The position numbers and the translations under genes are program-made. From NCBI RefSeq assembly GCF_000764305.2, contig NW_025945795.1, positions 62,001 to 126,000 of the forward strand: DNA of 64,000 nucleotides, in the 5' to 3' direction. Source of the DNA: Hyalella azteca (lineage: Eukaryota > Arthropoda > Malacostraca > Amphipoda > Hyalellidae). The notes beneath the pieces are model-generated. The model saw only the letters and a program-made list of their open reading frames with translations, did not search any database and was not told the origin of the DNA. Of this stretch, positions 12,995 through 25,355 are shown in pieces; positions within the stretch are counted from its first letter, which is position 1; the number at the start of each line of letters is the position of its first letter.

Positions 12995-13122
12995 GGCAAC
13001 AGGCCATGCATAAGCCTATTTCTTCTGTGCCGACTCTTCTATTCTATTCTATTCTAGGCAACAGGCCATGCATAAGCCTATTTCTTCAGTGCCGACTCTT
13101 CTATTCTATTCTATTCTATTCT
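12995..13122. repeat. 62-bp tandem duplication with TCTAT runs
   Basis: Two copies (12995-13056 and 13057-13118) of a unit starting GGCAACAGGCCATGCATAAG and ending in TTCTATTCTATTCTATTCTA, with one clear substitution between them. Confidence 0.9.
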
Positions 13123-14436
13123 AAGTATTGAATTGGAACCGTCAGTTGCGATTAAATGAGTCTCCCCTCCAGCGTTCAGCCTGTCTGCAGTAGTCTCCCC
13201 TTAACTCCGGGTTTTCTGCTCGGCGTACACTACCGGCTGGCAGCGGACTTAGTAGCTCCGGGGAACTTAGCGAGTGAGGGTGCGATATGTTTGCTCTGAA
13301 GCGATGAGCGGCGACTGTGTGAAGTTCGGGCATTTTATGTAAACCTACAAATAAATTGTTATTTGTGGCAAAAAAGAAACAGGGCTAATGGTGGAGATGC
13401 ATGTCAGTGAAACTTGTTACATATTTTGTATTGAATCGTGAATTTAAAGTTCTCAAACTTATTAAAGTGATGCATCGATGGCTCTTCAAAATTTTGTACT
13501 ATAATTCTATTTAATTGTTACATTGCGCAACAGGTAAGAGGTGCAATATACTTAAATATCCACCGTTCTCTTCACTATGAAAATAATTCCGCTATAATGT
13601 ATATTATGTGAGTGTATAATGTATTTTCTGTTCAGATTTACAGCAATGCTTTGTATAAAGCTACACAAAGCATGTCGTCTTAAATCATATAAAAAGTATT
13701 AATGTACGTTTTTTGTCCAATTATCAATTTTGAGGGCATCTGAGATCTTGAAATAATGCTAGCTTTTTGCAGCTGAGGCTATCGTCAACATTTCCTCTTT
13801 AAACATTTTGAGCGCTTATCAGTGCCGTTCTATTTGCGTAGTCCGGGGCTGAATATTCAGGAGAAGTAATAAAGGGGGCAAATGCATTTATCTTGAATAT
13901 TCAGGAGAAGTAATAAAGGAGGTAGTGCAGTTATCATATTGGATCTTAAAATTGAAACAGGATTTTCCCTTTATATTTATCTGACAGGTTGGAACTACTC
14001 AAGTTACTCGACTGGATCGAGCTTGAAAAACAGCACCACTATTCATAGAATTGAATCCTGTCGCGTACGTTTCTTTAATCACTAGAATATTTGTAACAAT
14101 ATAAGAACATGTAATTTAAGGAACCCTTTCATAAGTTATATTTCCATCAAAAAAATTAACTTTCAAACTGACAGGAATGGTAAATAGGAGCCGAGTTGCT
14201 ATCAGCACGCCACTTAAAATAGCCGCAGTGCGCCGCTAATAATTTATATTAGCGTATCATAATCATCAATGCTCATAAGAATAACATTGAAGGCACATCA
14301 AGGAGCTGTAATTAAAATATGAGCAGTGGGATCGATATCGGAGGGCTTACTCAGAGCAGGAGGATGTCGCAGCGCTGAACAACATCTCTTCATCAAAAGG
14401 AGCACATGTTATACAGCCGCGTCATCAATCGTCGAG
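13123..14436. other. Intergenic; GC-rich island and a 50-bp duplication
   Basis: A GC-richer, CpG-bearing stretch at about 13150-13340 could be a promoter or exon remnant, but no splice-consistent frame was found. At about 13850-13925 a segment with TTCAGGAGAAGTAATAAAGG is duplicated once. The remainder is AT-rich and featureless. Confidence 0.4.
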
Positions 14437-14801
14437 CGGTGCCATCAAACATCGAGTCGTGCCATCAAACATCGAGTCGTGCCATCAAACATCGAGCCGT
14501 GCCATCAAACGACGAGTCGCGCTATCAAACATCGAGTCGTGCCATCAAACGACGAGTCGTGCCATCAAACATCGAGTCGTGCCATCAAACGTTAAGCCGT
14601 GCCATCAAACCTCGAGTAGTGCCATCAAACGACGAGTAGTGCTATCAAACAACGAGTCGTGTCATCAAACAACGAGTCGTGCCATCAAACATCGAGTCGT
14701 GCCATCAAACAACGAGTCGTGCCAGCAAACAACAAGTCGTGACATCAAACAACGAGTCGTGCTATCAAACAACGAGTCGTGCCATCAAACAACGAGTCGT
14801 G
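14437..14801. repeat. 20-bp minisatellite ending at an assembly gap
   Basis: About 18 copies of CATCAAACATCGAGTCGTGC with variants (AACGAG, GACGAG, ATCGAG). The array stops at the single N at 14802, so its true length is unknown. The overlapping plus-strand frames of 77-151 codons here are repeat-derived. Confidence 0.95.
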
Positions 14802-15984
14802 NATCATATAAAGGGAAGGCTTCATCAAGCTCAATAATTGCTCTTTCCAGCGTAGGAATTGACGGAGCTTGCAAACATGAAGACAAATCATCGTTTGGTA
14901 ACAAATTAGAGTGACGCGTGGTAACGAACGCGTTAATTTTTTAGAATGCGGGACCGTTTGTCGAGTTACACTCGTTTCGTCGAATAAATGCTAAGTGAGC
15001 GTCGGTTTGCTGTATACAAACTTGACATCAAACCTCAGACTATTATATTAATTCAGCTTCACCAATTCATGAGAATTCTGGTACTTAATTATTAATGTTT
15101 ATCTAAAACTTAATATTAATTAATATTAATTATTTAGGATTAATAATTGATTAATATTATTTTCCCAATTGGCTGTATAAGTTCAGCAGCTGTACAACCC
15201 GACGGCTCCAAGTGTCCCGCCACGTGGTCCAGAACACGCGTGTAACTCCCCCCTTACCGCTTAATTGTCGCATGTGTTCGCAATTTCAGATATCATTAGT
15301 CTGCTAAAATCTCAACTTCAGAAAGAATTTAGAAGAAAATGAAATTCACGTTTTCATTGAAGATATGGGGAATTTTCTTTTTTTTTTATTGTTCGTAAGT
15401 TGTCTTAGTCTGGCATCTAGCCTTCGCATTTCACCTATATACTTTCTTGCATGTTCCGTCTTTAAATATGTTTCGTTTTTCTTTCATTAAGCGTCATGCC
15501 TTCAATACCTTCTTTATATATAGTTTATCATGTCTCCTGCTCCATTGTAAATCTAATTCTACCAAGGTTCTGCGTGATGCATACAGTTTGATAGCGTATA
15601 CTCGGAAAAGTAAACCGGTCAAATTGTCGAAATAGTGATACACTTTCTTACCCACTGTACGAGTGGAGAGCGGACGAAGCGCTGATAAGCCACTTTACGA
15701 GGCGAAACAAGCCAAGGATGAGCAATAAATCGGCAAAAAATTCATCGCTATTTCGACATTGACCCACTCATTTTTTTAAGCAGGCTCGACACTGTTCTCT
15801 TCTCAAGACCACAGTCCACTAAGTGGTCGTTGTTCGGGGACGACAGTTCATCTCTACTGAATGAATTAAATGTATTATCCGTCACGCATGAGTCTAGCAT
15901 TGTTAAGTTATGTTATAGCGCCGCTCTATATAGCGTCCTTCTGTCGACTGACCGCTACATGAGACCGGCAGTCTGCGGGCAGCC
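14802..15984. other. Intergenic after gap
   Basis: A single N at 14802 marks a gap. Nothing is recognised downstream: AT-rich sequence with TAATATTAATTAATATTAAT words at about 15110-15170, and a short frame (15447-15635) with no support. Confidence 0.45.
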
Positions 15985-16210
15985 TGTATAAATAATTGGC
16001 AGTCCACAGGCTGACCGTCGCACAGGAGCGGCAGTCCACAGGCTGACCGCCGCACAGGAGCGGCAGTCCACAGGCTGACCGCCGCACAGGAGCGGCAGTC
16101 CACAGGCTGACCGACGGCGACGATTCAGCTCAAGTTTTCCCGCAGAAAATTTCCAGTCTCGGCGACGATCCAGCTCAAGTTTTCCCGCAGAAAATTCCCA
16201 GCCTCGGCGG
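15985..16210. repeat. Two adjacent GC-rich minisatellites
   Basis: About 3.5 copies of a 32-bp unit (GGCAGTCCACAGGCTGACCG then CCGCACAGGAGC) run to about 16110. They are followed by about 2.5 copies of a 46-bp unit containing CAGCTCAAGTTTTCCCGCAG. The minus-strand frames of 66 and 113 residues are repeat products. Confidence 0.85.
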
Positions 16211-18330
16211 CGATTCAGCTTTTCGTACAGGAAGCGCTTTGTGTAGAACGCGTGGGCTTCTGAATGGATGTGTACGGAGGTCGTTTGCACCTGCACTTGA
16301 TGAGCGTCGAGTTGCGGAGCCCGAGTCTAATTGTGAGCGCCGATGCGGCGACACGCTCGCTCCTCTTGTGGCGTCATTCTTGCGTGCGTAGCCTCGCTGT
16401 GTCGCTCTTATGTTACCTATGATAAGTATTATTAATTTAAAGATTGTTTCATGGGCCGATTTTTGAAATAATGGGTAGAAATGTGCGATTTTCATTATTT
16501 TAAAAGAAGGAAATGGGCAAGCGCCTCGTGAATAGGTATAATTGTTAGCAATCATGGGCCGGTCTCGCGTATTGAACAGAATTTTCAACGTTAAATTGGT
16601 GTTGAATGTAAGGAAATTGTTATTTGCTGAAAAGTTTGCAAGTGCTATTTTTACGATCTCTGACATGGTGTTTTGACTGGATTTAGTGCAATTATTTTGC
16701 TCGATGCGTTTTACACCCGAGCTATAAATTACCCTTTACTTACCTTCGTCACTAAAATTCGACGGTTGGCCAACACTAATACGAGTCTGAACGTAACCTG
16801 ATACCCTCGTCAAGAATATTCGGCGGCTTTAAGGGTGGCCAAAGTTTCATCAGGCGTTTAAACAAAGCTGTAATTTGCAGCAGAGTGAGAAGTCGGTGCG
16901 CCGTATCTCCATGAGTGATGGCCAGGTCGATCTCAAGTGCGATAAGCAAATTAGAATATCAGTGCATTTAGAGGCGCATTTGCATGGCTATCGGCGTGGC
17001 AGGTAGCGATCAGGCAGCGGCTGCCTCATTGCTTCGCTGCATAAATGAACATATTGTGTTCAATGGGCGCTAGTAAACGACAGGCTTCTGTTGTTCAGTG
17101 CCACTTAATCTTAGCTTTTCGAGGCCGGTGATGGATAAATCATCATCTAGCTTTACGGTTTAAATTTTATCATTATTTTTAGCGGCGGGAGCTGACCGTG
17201 TGTATCAGCTGCGTAAAAGCTGTGGATTAACTGCTAGGATGTTTGAAACTGTTTAGGAAGTAACTGTAGCATGTGGCAAAGGTTTCAACTGTCAACGACG
17301 GATATCGTTCATCCATGTCAGTGACGAGTTCTTAATGAAGACACATGAAGATCTAATTGTCTGATACATTCTAATGATCTAATGGTCATCTCTAATGAAC
17401 AATATAGGTCACCTGTTATGGATGTTCAAGGTCATCTCTACAGATCAATCGAGTTCATCTTATGATCTACTGAGGTCGCCTCCATCTATCAATCAATGGT
17501 CCATTTTATGATCAATCAAGGTCGCTTCTGATCGGTTATTTCGTATAGTCGATAAAGAGAGATTTTTAAGTTTGCTTAATTTTGATCTTGTGGTCATTCT
17601 GTTGCTTCTTTGTCATGAATTGCTTACGCATTATAATTCATTCCGTATTTGTACACATAATTGTATACTTCACTAATAGGAATTTGCACTTTATATTATA
17701 TACATATTTTAGCCAGTCAATAGCGGGGCGATTTTTATTTAATTCTGGGACGAGAGGTAATTTTGGGACCAAAATCGCGTCACACTATATTTTCGTTAAT
17801 CAGTTTATGTGAATTGTGGGACACAAAGAAGATGTACGTAATTCCGAGACCAACTTTGTTAGATTAGGCTTAGGGTTAATGGTGTAAAAAAAAAACCTTT
17901 CCCAAAAAATTTGAAATATATAAAAACATAAAAGTGACGCTCCAATTTTCCCTGCGTGCAATAAATTGAAGTCGAAGTAATTTTTTTGCAACTTCAAAAG
18001 TTAGATACTCATGAATGAATGAGATGTTTTAAACCCACTGGGCAAACCGCATTATGGTTTTAAACTAAAGATTCCTACCTAAAACATGATCGAAACTGAA
18101 CTATGCCCTCATTTCATTATCCTGGCCGGAAAGGTTGATTACCTAATGCATCTTGAGCGCAAAAGTTCAATGGCGTAGTCATGCAATATTCAGAACTTGC
18201 TGCGGCGGTGCAAAGTTAGCAAACAGAATTGCAGGGCGGCTATGCATGCGATATACAAGCCTCGGGGAGTGCAAGCTGCGTGTCGGGGCACCGCAAGACG
18301 ACGTGAACCACGTGTTCCAAATACAGCACT
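16211..18330. other. Intergenic; degenerate ATC-rich repeat
   Basis: The 163-residue minus frame 16175-16666 enters this stretch from the repeat but shows no domain. At about 17340-17530 there is a degenerate series built on GATCTAATGGTCATCTCTA and GATCAATCAAGGTCGC. No gene supported. Confidence 0.4.
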
Positions 18331-18560
18331 CCAAATCCGTGCTCCTTATCCAGTGCCCTAAATCCCGCTCCCCGAATCCACTGCTCCTAATCCCGTTCTT
18401 CAAATTTACTGCCCCAAATACTGCGCCTCGAATACAGTGCCCCGAATCCTACGTTCTAAATTTATTGCCCCAAATCCTGCGTTCTAAATTTTGTGCCCCT
18501 AATCCATCGCTCTAAATTTCATACCCCGAATCCACTGCCACCAACCCTGCACCCCGAATC
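18331..18560. repeat. Degenerate C-rich minisatellite
   Basis: Roughly a dozen loosely matching units on the theme CCGAATCCACTGCTCCTAAT / CCCCAAATCCTGCGTTCTAA. They are old and diverged; the period is about 18-19 bp. Confidence 0.65.
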
Positions 18561-19636
18561 CCGCACTGCTCACTGCATGCCACCCTGGTACCCAAGGTGC
18601 CCAAAATGAAGGAAGAAACTTTTCATGATTCATTTTAAAAAATGCTGGCAAAACGCGCATTTAGCCCATTTCATATAGTTTAAATCTTGCGCAGAAGGAC
18701 AATGGTTCCACAGCAACCATCGAGTCAGGTAGAATAAAGTATGAACTACAGGTTAATAATATTTATGTCTGATCAAAACGTACATTCGGTTCATTTCAGT
18801 AGACTCGCCTTATTTCAAATATCTCAACGTCAGACTCCAGGTTATTTTCATTGAGCTTTATTCTTTCCGTTTCAAAAACGTTGTGCCGTTTAGCGGCCAT
18901 CGATAAAGCTACCAAAAATAAGTAAACTTGGCGCTCGGATGCTAGTAACTAACTTACAAAAGAGCTAAAAAGAAGTGACGGGTAAGTCCTTTGGTCGCGT
19001 AGTTCAGAAATTTGATTAGCATTGCGAGCGCTCCAGGCATTCTTTTCGCAAAAGGAGCGCCAGTAAAGGAAAAAGTTGAACTTTGAAGTATTGTTTTTAG
19101 TTCACATGCCTTGCTGAGAGATGCCTCTATGGACACAAAGTTATAAAAATTTGTATAGTTTACTCGAAATTACTCCCATTTGCTGGAAAAATATTGTTAC
19201 CATGAAAATAACTATATATCCACAATATCGCCAATCGGTTACGTTTAATTGTCTCGCAATTTTTATTTAGTGTATTCTCATATTAATTTGTTTTGAAAAC
19301 GAAAGAAGAATGATAACATATATAATGGTATTATTCTTCACATACAGCGACGACATAAAAGGCCTTAAAATGTCGGTGGAAAACTATGTAGAAAAATAAT
19401 TGAAATTCATCGGTACGTTATTAATAAAGGGCTGCGCTGAATGTCCTCGGCACTAGACGCTTCACTAATATGAAGCATCGTCAACATAACAGACTTTACT
19501 GATATATGTAAGTTAGGAGTATTGTATACAACTCACTGATGGAAATACATTGTAATTATATTATAAAGACAATAGTGAATTGTACCTGTTGTATGTTTAA
19601 ACGTTATTTTACAACACTTCTCTTTAACTTCACTTC
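18561..19636. other. Intergenic, nothing recognised
   Basis: AT-rich with no coding composition. The minus frame 18954-19136 is unsupported. Confidence 0.5.
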
Positions 19637-19960
19637 TTGTTTATTTGTTTGTCTGTCTGCTACAAATCTTATAATCGATATCATTATACACTTCTACCTC
19701 TCCAATCAATCTGAAAATTTGCACACTTGTGTAAAGTTGGAGACAATGCACGAATCAATTGACAGAATAAATAATTTTAAAAAATAATTTTTTTTCCAAT
19801 ATTAAAAAAATTTTGTCTGCTACAAATCTTATGATCAATATTTAACACGCTTCTACCTGTCCGATTTATCTGAAATTTTGAACACTTATGTAAAGTCGGA
19901 GACACTGCATGAATCAATTGACAGAATAAATAATTTTGAAAATTGAACTCTTTTCATATA
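19637..19960. repeat. Diverged tandem duplication, about 165-bp unit
   Basis: The copy starting near 19654 (TGTCTGCTACAAATCTTATA) recurs near 19815. The pair shares AATCAATTGACAGAATAAAT at the 3' part and differs by many substitutions and small indels, so it is older than the 4281 and 12995 duplications. Confidence 0.8.
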
Positions 19961-20526
19961 TTAATAAAATGATAAAATAATTTCTTCAATAATCGAAAAT
20001 AAATTTAGAAATCCAGGTACATGTGTAACATTGTAGACACTGGATTTTTTAGAAGCGTTGTCTTTGAAAAGTAATTTTTAAACGTATATTATTTAAAGTT
20101 GATATTAAATGCGTTTCAATACCTGAGTCTTGCTCAACAGCCTGTGTTCTGTTAATAATTCGGGCATTGTTATCGATTAATATGCATTAATTAGTGACAT
20201 TATACGTCATTGTTAACTATCACATACTAAGGGTATGAGCAGTTGACTTACACTCTATACTTCTAGTTTCACGGTTATTCAAAAGCCACAGTTATTCACA
20301 ATTATTCTTCAAATTTATATTTTCGCACTTTATATTGACCAGTGATGATTATTCTAAGGCATTCATATGATTTCACTTTCCAAAACTAATGAATTTTGAG
20401 ATATTCATCGACACGTGGATACAGACTTCAAATATCGGAACAATTGAGTCTGTATTTCTTCTCACTGAACCTGGGGCCTTACTTTCAAAACTCGCTAAGT
20501 GAACGTAAGTACTTACGCTCTATTTT

Positions 20527-20527
20527 N
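20527..20527. other. Assembly gap (single N)
   Basis: Single N in AT-rich DNA, about 200 bp upstream of the 20726 array. Nothing diagnostic flanks it. Confidence 0.7.
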
Positions 20528-20725
20528 ATCCAGCTAGTGGTGTATTTCTTGTGTGAAGAGACGAGCCTGTGTTTGGTAAGCTTTGTGTCCTGTATTATTT
20601 AATGCTGGTACTGGTATGATGAATTTCGATGTATGTATATATTTGTATACAGAAAATTTGTGTGTATGTATATAATTGTCTACATTAAGCGTTTGTAAGA
20701 ATTTATAGAAAAAAAATCCTAGCGG

Positions 20726-20943
20726 ACAATGATACTCATCTGTTCAATACCAATACTCGTTTGTTGAACACTAATACTCATGTGTTGAAAACTAATACTC
20801 ATCTGGTGAACAATGACACGCATGTGTTGAACACCGACACTCATGTGTTGAACACTGATATTCATGCGTTGAAACTGACACTCACGTGTTGAACACTGAT
20901 ATTCAAGCGTTGAGCACCGATACTTGAGTACGTGTTGAATGCT
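20726..20943. repeat. 21-bp minisatellite
   Basis: About 10 imperfect copies on the theme ACTCATGTGTTGAACACTGAT, ending in diverged units near 20943. Confidence 0.85.
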
Positions 20944-22156
20944 GAATCTTAGGTGTAAGCTGATGACGATAGTTTTGGTCCTAGTTTCATGGGCATTTTA
21001 AATGGTAACTGGCGAAAAAAATTGACATTCAAGTTTCTTGTGGCCTTAAAAAAAATGGCATCGCCATATGGCACATGCCAAGGAATGTGGTATTGTTGAG
21101 ATTTTAGTTGCTCGCCTTGTAAACTATTTGATTAACCTTGAAATTTATAGCTTCTTCAAGACAAATAAGTTTGTGAAAAATTCGCATTTGCATAAATTGC
21201 AAGTCTGATCAGAGCTCGAAATGTTACTGAAATGAAAACCGGTCCTTTGATATCTAGAAGTTCTTGATTAGATAATTTTTCTTATGTTAAGTTAGTTCAT
21301 GGACATAGTTGGATTCATTAACTAGTTGTTACGAATTTATTTATGATCTTTGTAATGGATTAACGCTTTCATAATTCTAAGATAGTTATTCCTGGCATAG
21401 TACGCGTATATATGAATAGAATACTACGTTATTTAACTGCATGTAATATCTCTCTAAAGATAATATGTGTGTATTTACACGCATTAAATTATAACTACGA
21501 CCACTGTAATGGATGCGAAACATTGAATAACTTCAACTTTTGGTTCACTTCAGGGGCTTGGCTTATAAAGAAATATTGCACTTCCTTCTATGACGAATCA
21601 ACTTTGAAAGTTTGGATGAGTGCATTCTTGAATAATATTTCATATTGAAAATGGTTCAATAAATGAAATGTTTTTCTCAATATTAGCCTAATTCCATTTT
21701 TGAGAGGGTGATGGGGGAGCCTCACCATCATTATTCTCATGATCGCAGTGCGTTCTTAGCGTGTTTGAAATTTTTTTCGCAATTTCATCATGATTTTATC
21801 CTGCATGTCTAAAATTTACCACTTTAATGGTAATTTAGAGACAATTGTGCCTTTATTTTGATGAATGCTTCATAACATTTTTCTACTCACTTGTGTATCC
21901 AAGATATGCCTTTTTCAACCTCACATTCCGGTTTAATGCCGAATTCAGCACCCACTTGCCACTGTGCATCAATTTAGACAAAGTTTCACTCATTTCCATG
22001 AGTGTAGTGTTCTAATTGAGCGAGTTTCCCCTTACAACGCTTGTTTCTAAACTCTAGCATGTACGAGAACTGCTCTCGAGATAGTTTTATCTGCGTTATT
22101 CCTTCTTAAAAACTTCTTAACCTTCTTTATCTGCGTTATTCCTTCTTAAAAACTAG
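20944..22156. other. Intergenic, nothing recognised
   Basis: AT-rich. A 35-bp segment containing TTTATCTGCGTTATTCCTTC is repeated at 22088-22152. The frame 21412-21648 has no domain. Confidence 0.45.
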
Positions 22157-22830
22157 ATTCATTGCTCGTGATGTCTGGTCATGATTGTTGTAGTGCTCGT
22201 GAGATTGCCAAGCAGTTGGTAGTGCTAGCAATGTTAAGATAACCCATAGCTGCCTCCGCCTTATCGGTGCTTCTTGGTCGGCTAATCGGTGGCCATTACA
22301 CGAACAAAGGTCGGCCAGTGAAAATTCATCTAAAGTTTATTGAACTTCATGGCGATGTCAATGCTTCTAATTCAGTGGAAAATATAATAGATTGGTGTGG
22401 GAAATGCGTTGAATCGGGTTAAAGTGATTTTTACTTAAAATTTTGTAAAACAAAACGAGAAATATATCTTTTTTAATGTAAATATTAGAAGATCATGCAT
22501 TACATGTAATCACTACCAATTCATATTTCTACGCAAGCTTAAAATCACTCTGACATGGCATCTTCATAATTCGTATCCATATAACTGATTAGCAATTGCG
22601 ATGATATGAATGCATTATCTAACACTTCAACAATTTTGTCTGTATTTAGTTCGGGGTGCAGACGTTGTGGAGGTTCTTACCTGAGTAATGTGAGTGCAGA
22701 AATGTTTAAGTTCTCGCCTGAGTAAGCCGTATCTCGGTGGCATATCTGGACGCACCCCAACTCTTAAAACTCGTAGCCTGATATTGGACGATATTCCTGA
22801 CATAGTAAATGCAATTTCACGACTCAATAC

Positions 22831-22996
22831 TAAAAAAAATTTAACTCAGTACTCACTGCAGTGAGTGACAAAGAGCGCATTTTCTCGTCGACGACGAGAA
22901 AATGACGGACACGGACAGATGGACAGACAGAAAGACGGGCGGACATAACGAGCACAATAGGGCATTTTTTCCATAAATGAGAAAATGCGCTAAAAA
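22831..22996 (-). mobile_element. Small interspersed element, copy A
   Basis: MITE-like or SINE-like family of about 150-165 bp, read here on the minus strand. The + orientation form starts TTTTTAGCGCATTTTCTC. It has a TCCG/TCCGTC-rich middle, an inverted copy of GCGCATTTTCTC about 100 bp in, and a palindrome CTCACTGCAGTGAG near the end. This copy contains the stem TTTTCTCGTCG / CGACGAGAAAA around a single A. No coding capacity. The transposon superfamily is unknown. Confidence 0.7.
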
Positions 22997-23689
22997 CACG
23001 CGGTGGTCGTAACTTTGCTAGTAATTCATTGCTCGTGATGTCTGGTCATGATTGTTGTAGTGCTCGTGAGATTGCCAAGCAGTTGGTAGTGCTAGCAATG
23101 TTAAGATAACCATTGAGCTAGCCTCCGCCTTTGTTGCTTCTTGGTCGGCTGATCGGTGGCCATTACACGAACAAAGGTCGGCCAGCGAAAATTCGGCTCT
23201 AATTTATTGAACTTCATGGCGATGTCAATGCTTCTAATTCAGGGGAAAATATAATAGATTGATATGGGAAATGCGAATAAAAATTCTGTAAAACAAAACA
23301 AGAAATTTATCTTATTACTGTAAATGTCCGAAGATCATGCATTAAATTTAATTCTACCAATTTATTTTTCTACGCAAGCTTAAAATCACTTTGACATGCA
23401 TGGGCATCTTCATAATTCGTATCCATATAACTGATTAGCAATTGCAATGATATCAATGCATTATCTAACACGTCAACAATTTTGTCTGTGTTTAGTTCAA
23501 GGTGCAGACGTTGTGGAGGTTTTTACCTGAGTAATGTGAGTGCAGAAATGTTTAAGTTCTCACCTGAGTAAGTCGTATCTCGGTGGCATATCTGGACGCG
23601 CCCGAACTCCTAAAACTCGTAGCCTGATATTGGGCGATATTCCCGACATCGTAAATACACCTTCCGATGACGAGTTCACGACTCAATAC

Positions 23690-23854
23690 TAAAAAAATTT
23701 AACTCAGTACTCACTGCAGTGAGTGACAGTGAGCGCATTTTCTCGTCGAGGACGAGAAAATGACGGACACGGACAGACGGACAGGCAGAAAGACGGGCGG
23801 ACATAACGAGCACAATAGGGCATTTTTTCCATAAATGAGAAAATGCGCTAAAAA
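23690..23854 (-). mobile_element. Small interspersed element, copy B
   Basis: Same family as 22831-22996, carried along by the tandem duplication. It differs by a few bases (GTCGAGGACGAG in the stem). Confidence 0.7.
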
Positions 23855-23880
23855 CACGCGGTGGTCGTAATTTTGCTAGT

Positions 23881-24751
23881 GATTGGGATGCGATGGAATG
23901 TTTATCGCAATTTGTGACATTTTAAACAATTTTCTAGTATCCCAAATATGCTATATGAAGCATCCAAGCATTGACAACAAATTCAGACTTTAGATTGTCA
24001 TCTACGATCAACTTAATAATAGGTTTTGAGCAAATTGACTCCAACAGGGAGGTTAATTTTCGTTGGTAGCTTATTCGGTGGGAACTCGTAAGGTGGTCGA
24101 AAGTTCTGAGTTGATCGCTGGTTCTCCGTTGATAGTTGGTTCTAAAATGAATATTCCACCTATGATAATAATGTTCATTAGATTTACGTTGGAAGTTAGT
24201 CCCCCAATTAATGATCACAAGTGAGTTTGTCTGGATGTGGCTTTAATGGTCGTGTTTGTTGCCAGTTGTTCGGTAGCATTTTTTTTTGGAAATGCGATTG
24301 AGGTTCTTAGGCAAATAATTAAAAATCTTCATTCTCCCGAGCGTACGCGCGTGCCTTTTATTAATTAAAACCTACACAGGCTACACTTTTTTCATGGAGT
24401 CTGTTTCAAGAACACTTTTATACGTAATTTCTTCACATCGACAACCAAAGTTTTGTTCAGGGCTTTTCAAAAACTGTTCAAAACTGTTCAACTTGTTCAA
24501 AAACTTTTTCAGGGCAGCATATAAATGTCGCCTACATTTTCTAACTCACTTAAAATTTCAGATACTTTTTTTGCCAAACTTGCTTAAACTAGATTTTAGC
24601 CTGCAGATTTTGTGTTGTTCGCTTAAAGCTCAGCAAAATCTTTAGGGTTTGAATCTCAAACAAGTTCTCTAACCAGACAGAGCTTGCATTTCGATATCGC
24701 AACACTCGATCTGCACACGAAGAATTGGGCGCCACCAAACCCTTCTAATTG
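23881..24751. other. Intergenic, nothing recognised
   Basis: No gene supported. CAAAAACTGTTCAAAACTG-type words recur at 24470-24510. Confidence 0.45.
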
Positions 24752-25355
24752 ACTGCTGTTGTGCCCACTGCCGCGCCCACTGTTGTGCCCACTGCCGTTC
24801 CCACTGTTGTACCCACTGCCGTGCCCACTGCCGTGCCCACTGTTGTGCCCGCTGCAACGCCTAATGTTATGCCCACTGTTGTACCCACTGCAACGCCCAC
24901 TATTTTACCCACTTAGGTAGCTGTTTTACCCGCTGCTTTGCCCACTGTTTTGCCCACTGTTTTACCTACTGTTTTACCCACTTCGGTAGGTTTTATACCA
25001 GATCTTTAACTTACTGCAACATTCACTATTGTACCCAGTATGGCGTAGTGCCCACTGTTGTGCCCACTGCAACGCCTAATGTTATGCCCACTGTTGTGCC
25101 CACTACCGCGCCCGCTAGCTGTTGTGTCCACTGCAACGCCCACTATTTTACCCACTTCGGTAGCTGTTGCACCCGCTGTTTTACCCGCTGTTTAGCCCAC
25201 TGTTTTACCTACTGTTTTACCCACTTCGGTAGGTTTTATACCAGATCTTTAACTTACTGCAACACTCACTATTGTACCCAGTATGGCGTTCCCTGTTGTT
25301 CCCACTGTAACACCCACTGTTTTACCCACTACCACACACAAAACTGTGCCCGCTG
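24752..25355. repeat. 12-bp minisatellite with 215-bp higher-order repeat
   Basis: The basic unit is CCCACTGTTGTG with many variants (CCGCGC, CAACGC, TTTTAC). A longer block of about 215 bp, starting AACGCCTAATGTTATGCCCA, occurs at 24856 and again at 25071, including the unique TTTATACCAGATCTTTAACT segment. The array therefore shows two levels of amplification. The frames 24669-24857 (-) and 25048-25437 (+) are repeat-encoded. Confidence 0.9.

Larger units (their letters stand above)
22157..23880. repeat. Large tandem duplication (866-bp unit, 2 copies)
   Basis: Copy 1 (22157-23022) and copy 2 (23024-23880) align over their full length with scattered substitutions and small indels. Both start ATTCATTGCTCGTGATGTCT and end TTTTGCTAGT (TTTGCTAGT in copy 1). 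Each copy ends with the small interspersed element described at 22831 and 23690, so the element was present before the duplication. No convincing frame runs through either copy. Confidence 0.95.

Noticed and set aside
12691..13131. 146-codon frame as a secreted protein
   Set aside because: The hydrophobic start is weak and the last third is repeat; no homology recognised.
14326..14914. Frames of 77-151 codons rich in HQTSSRAIKH
   Set aside because: Encoded by the 20-bp minisatellite; all three frames are open for the same reason.
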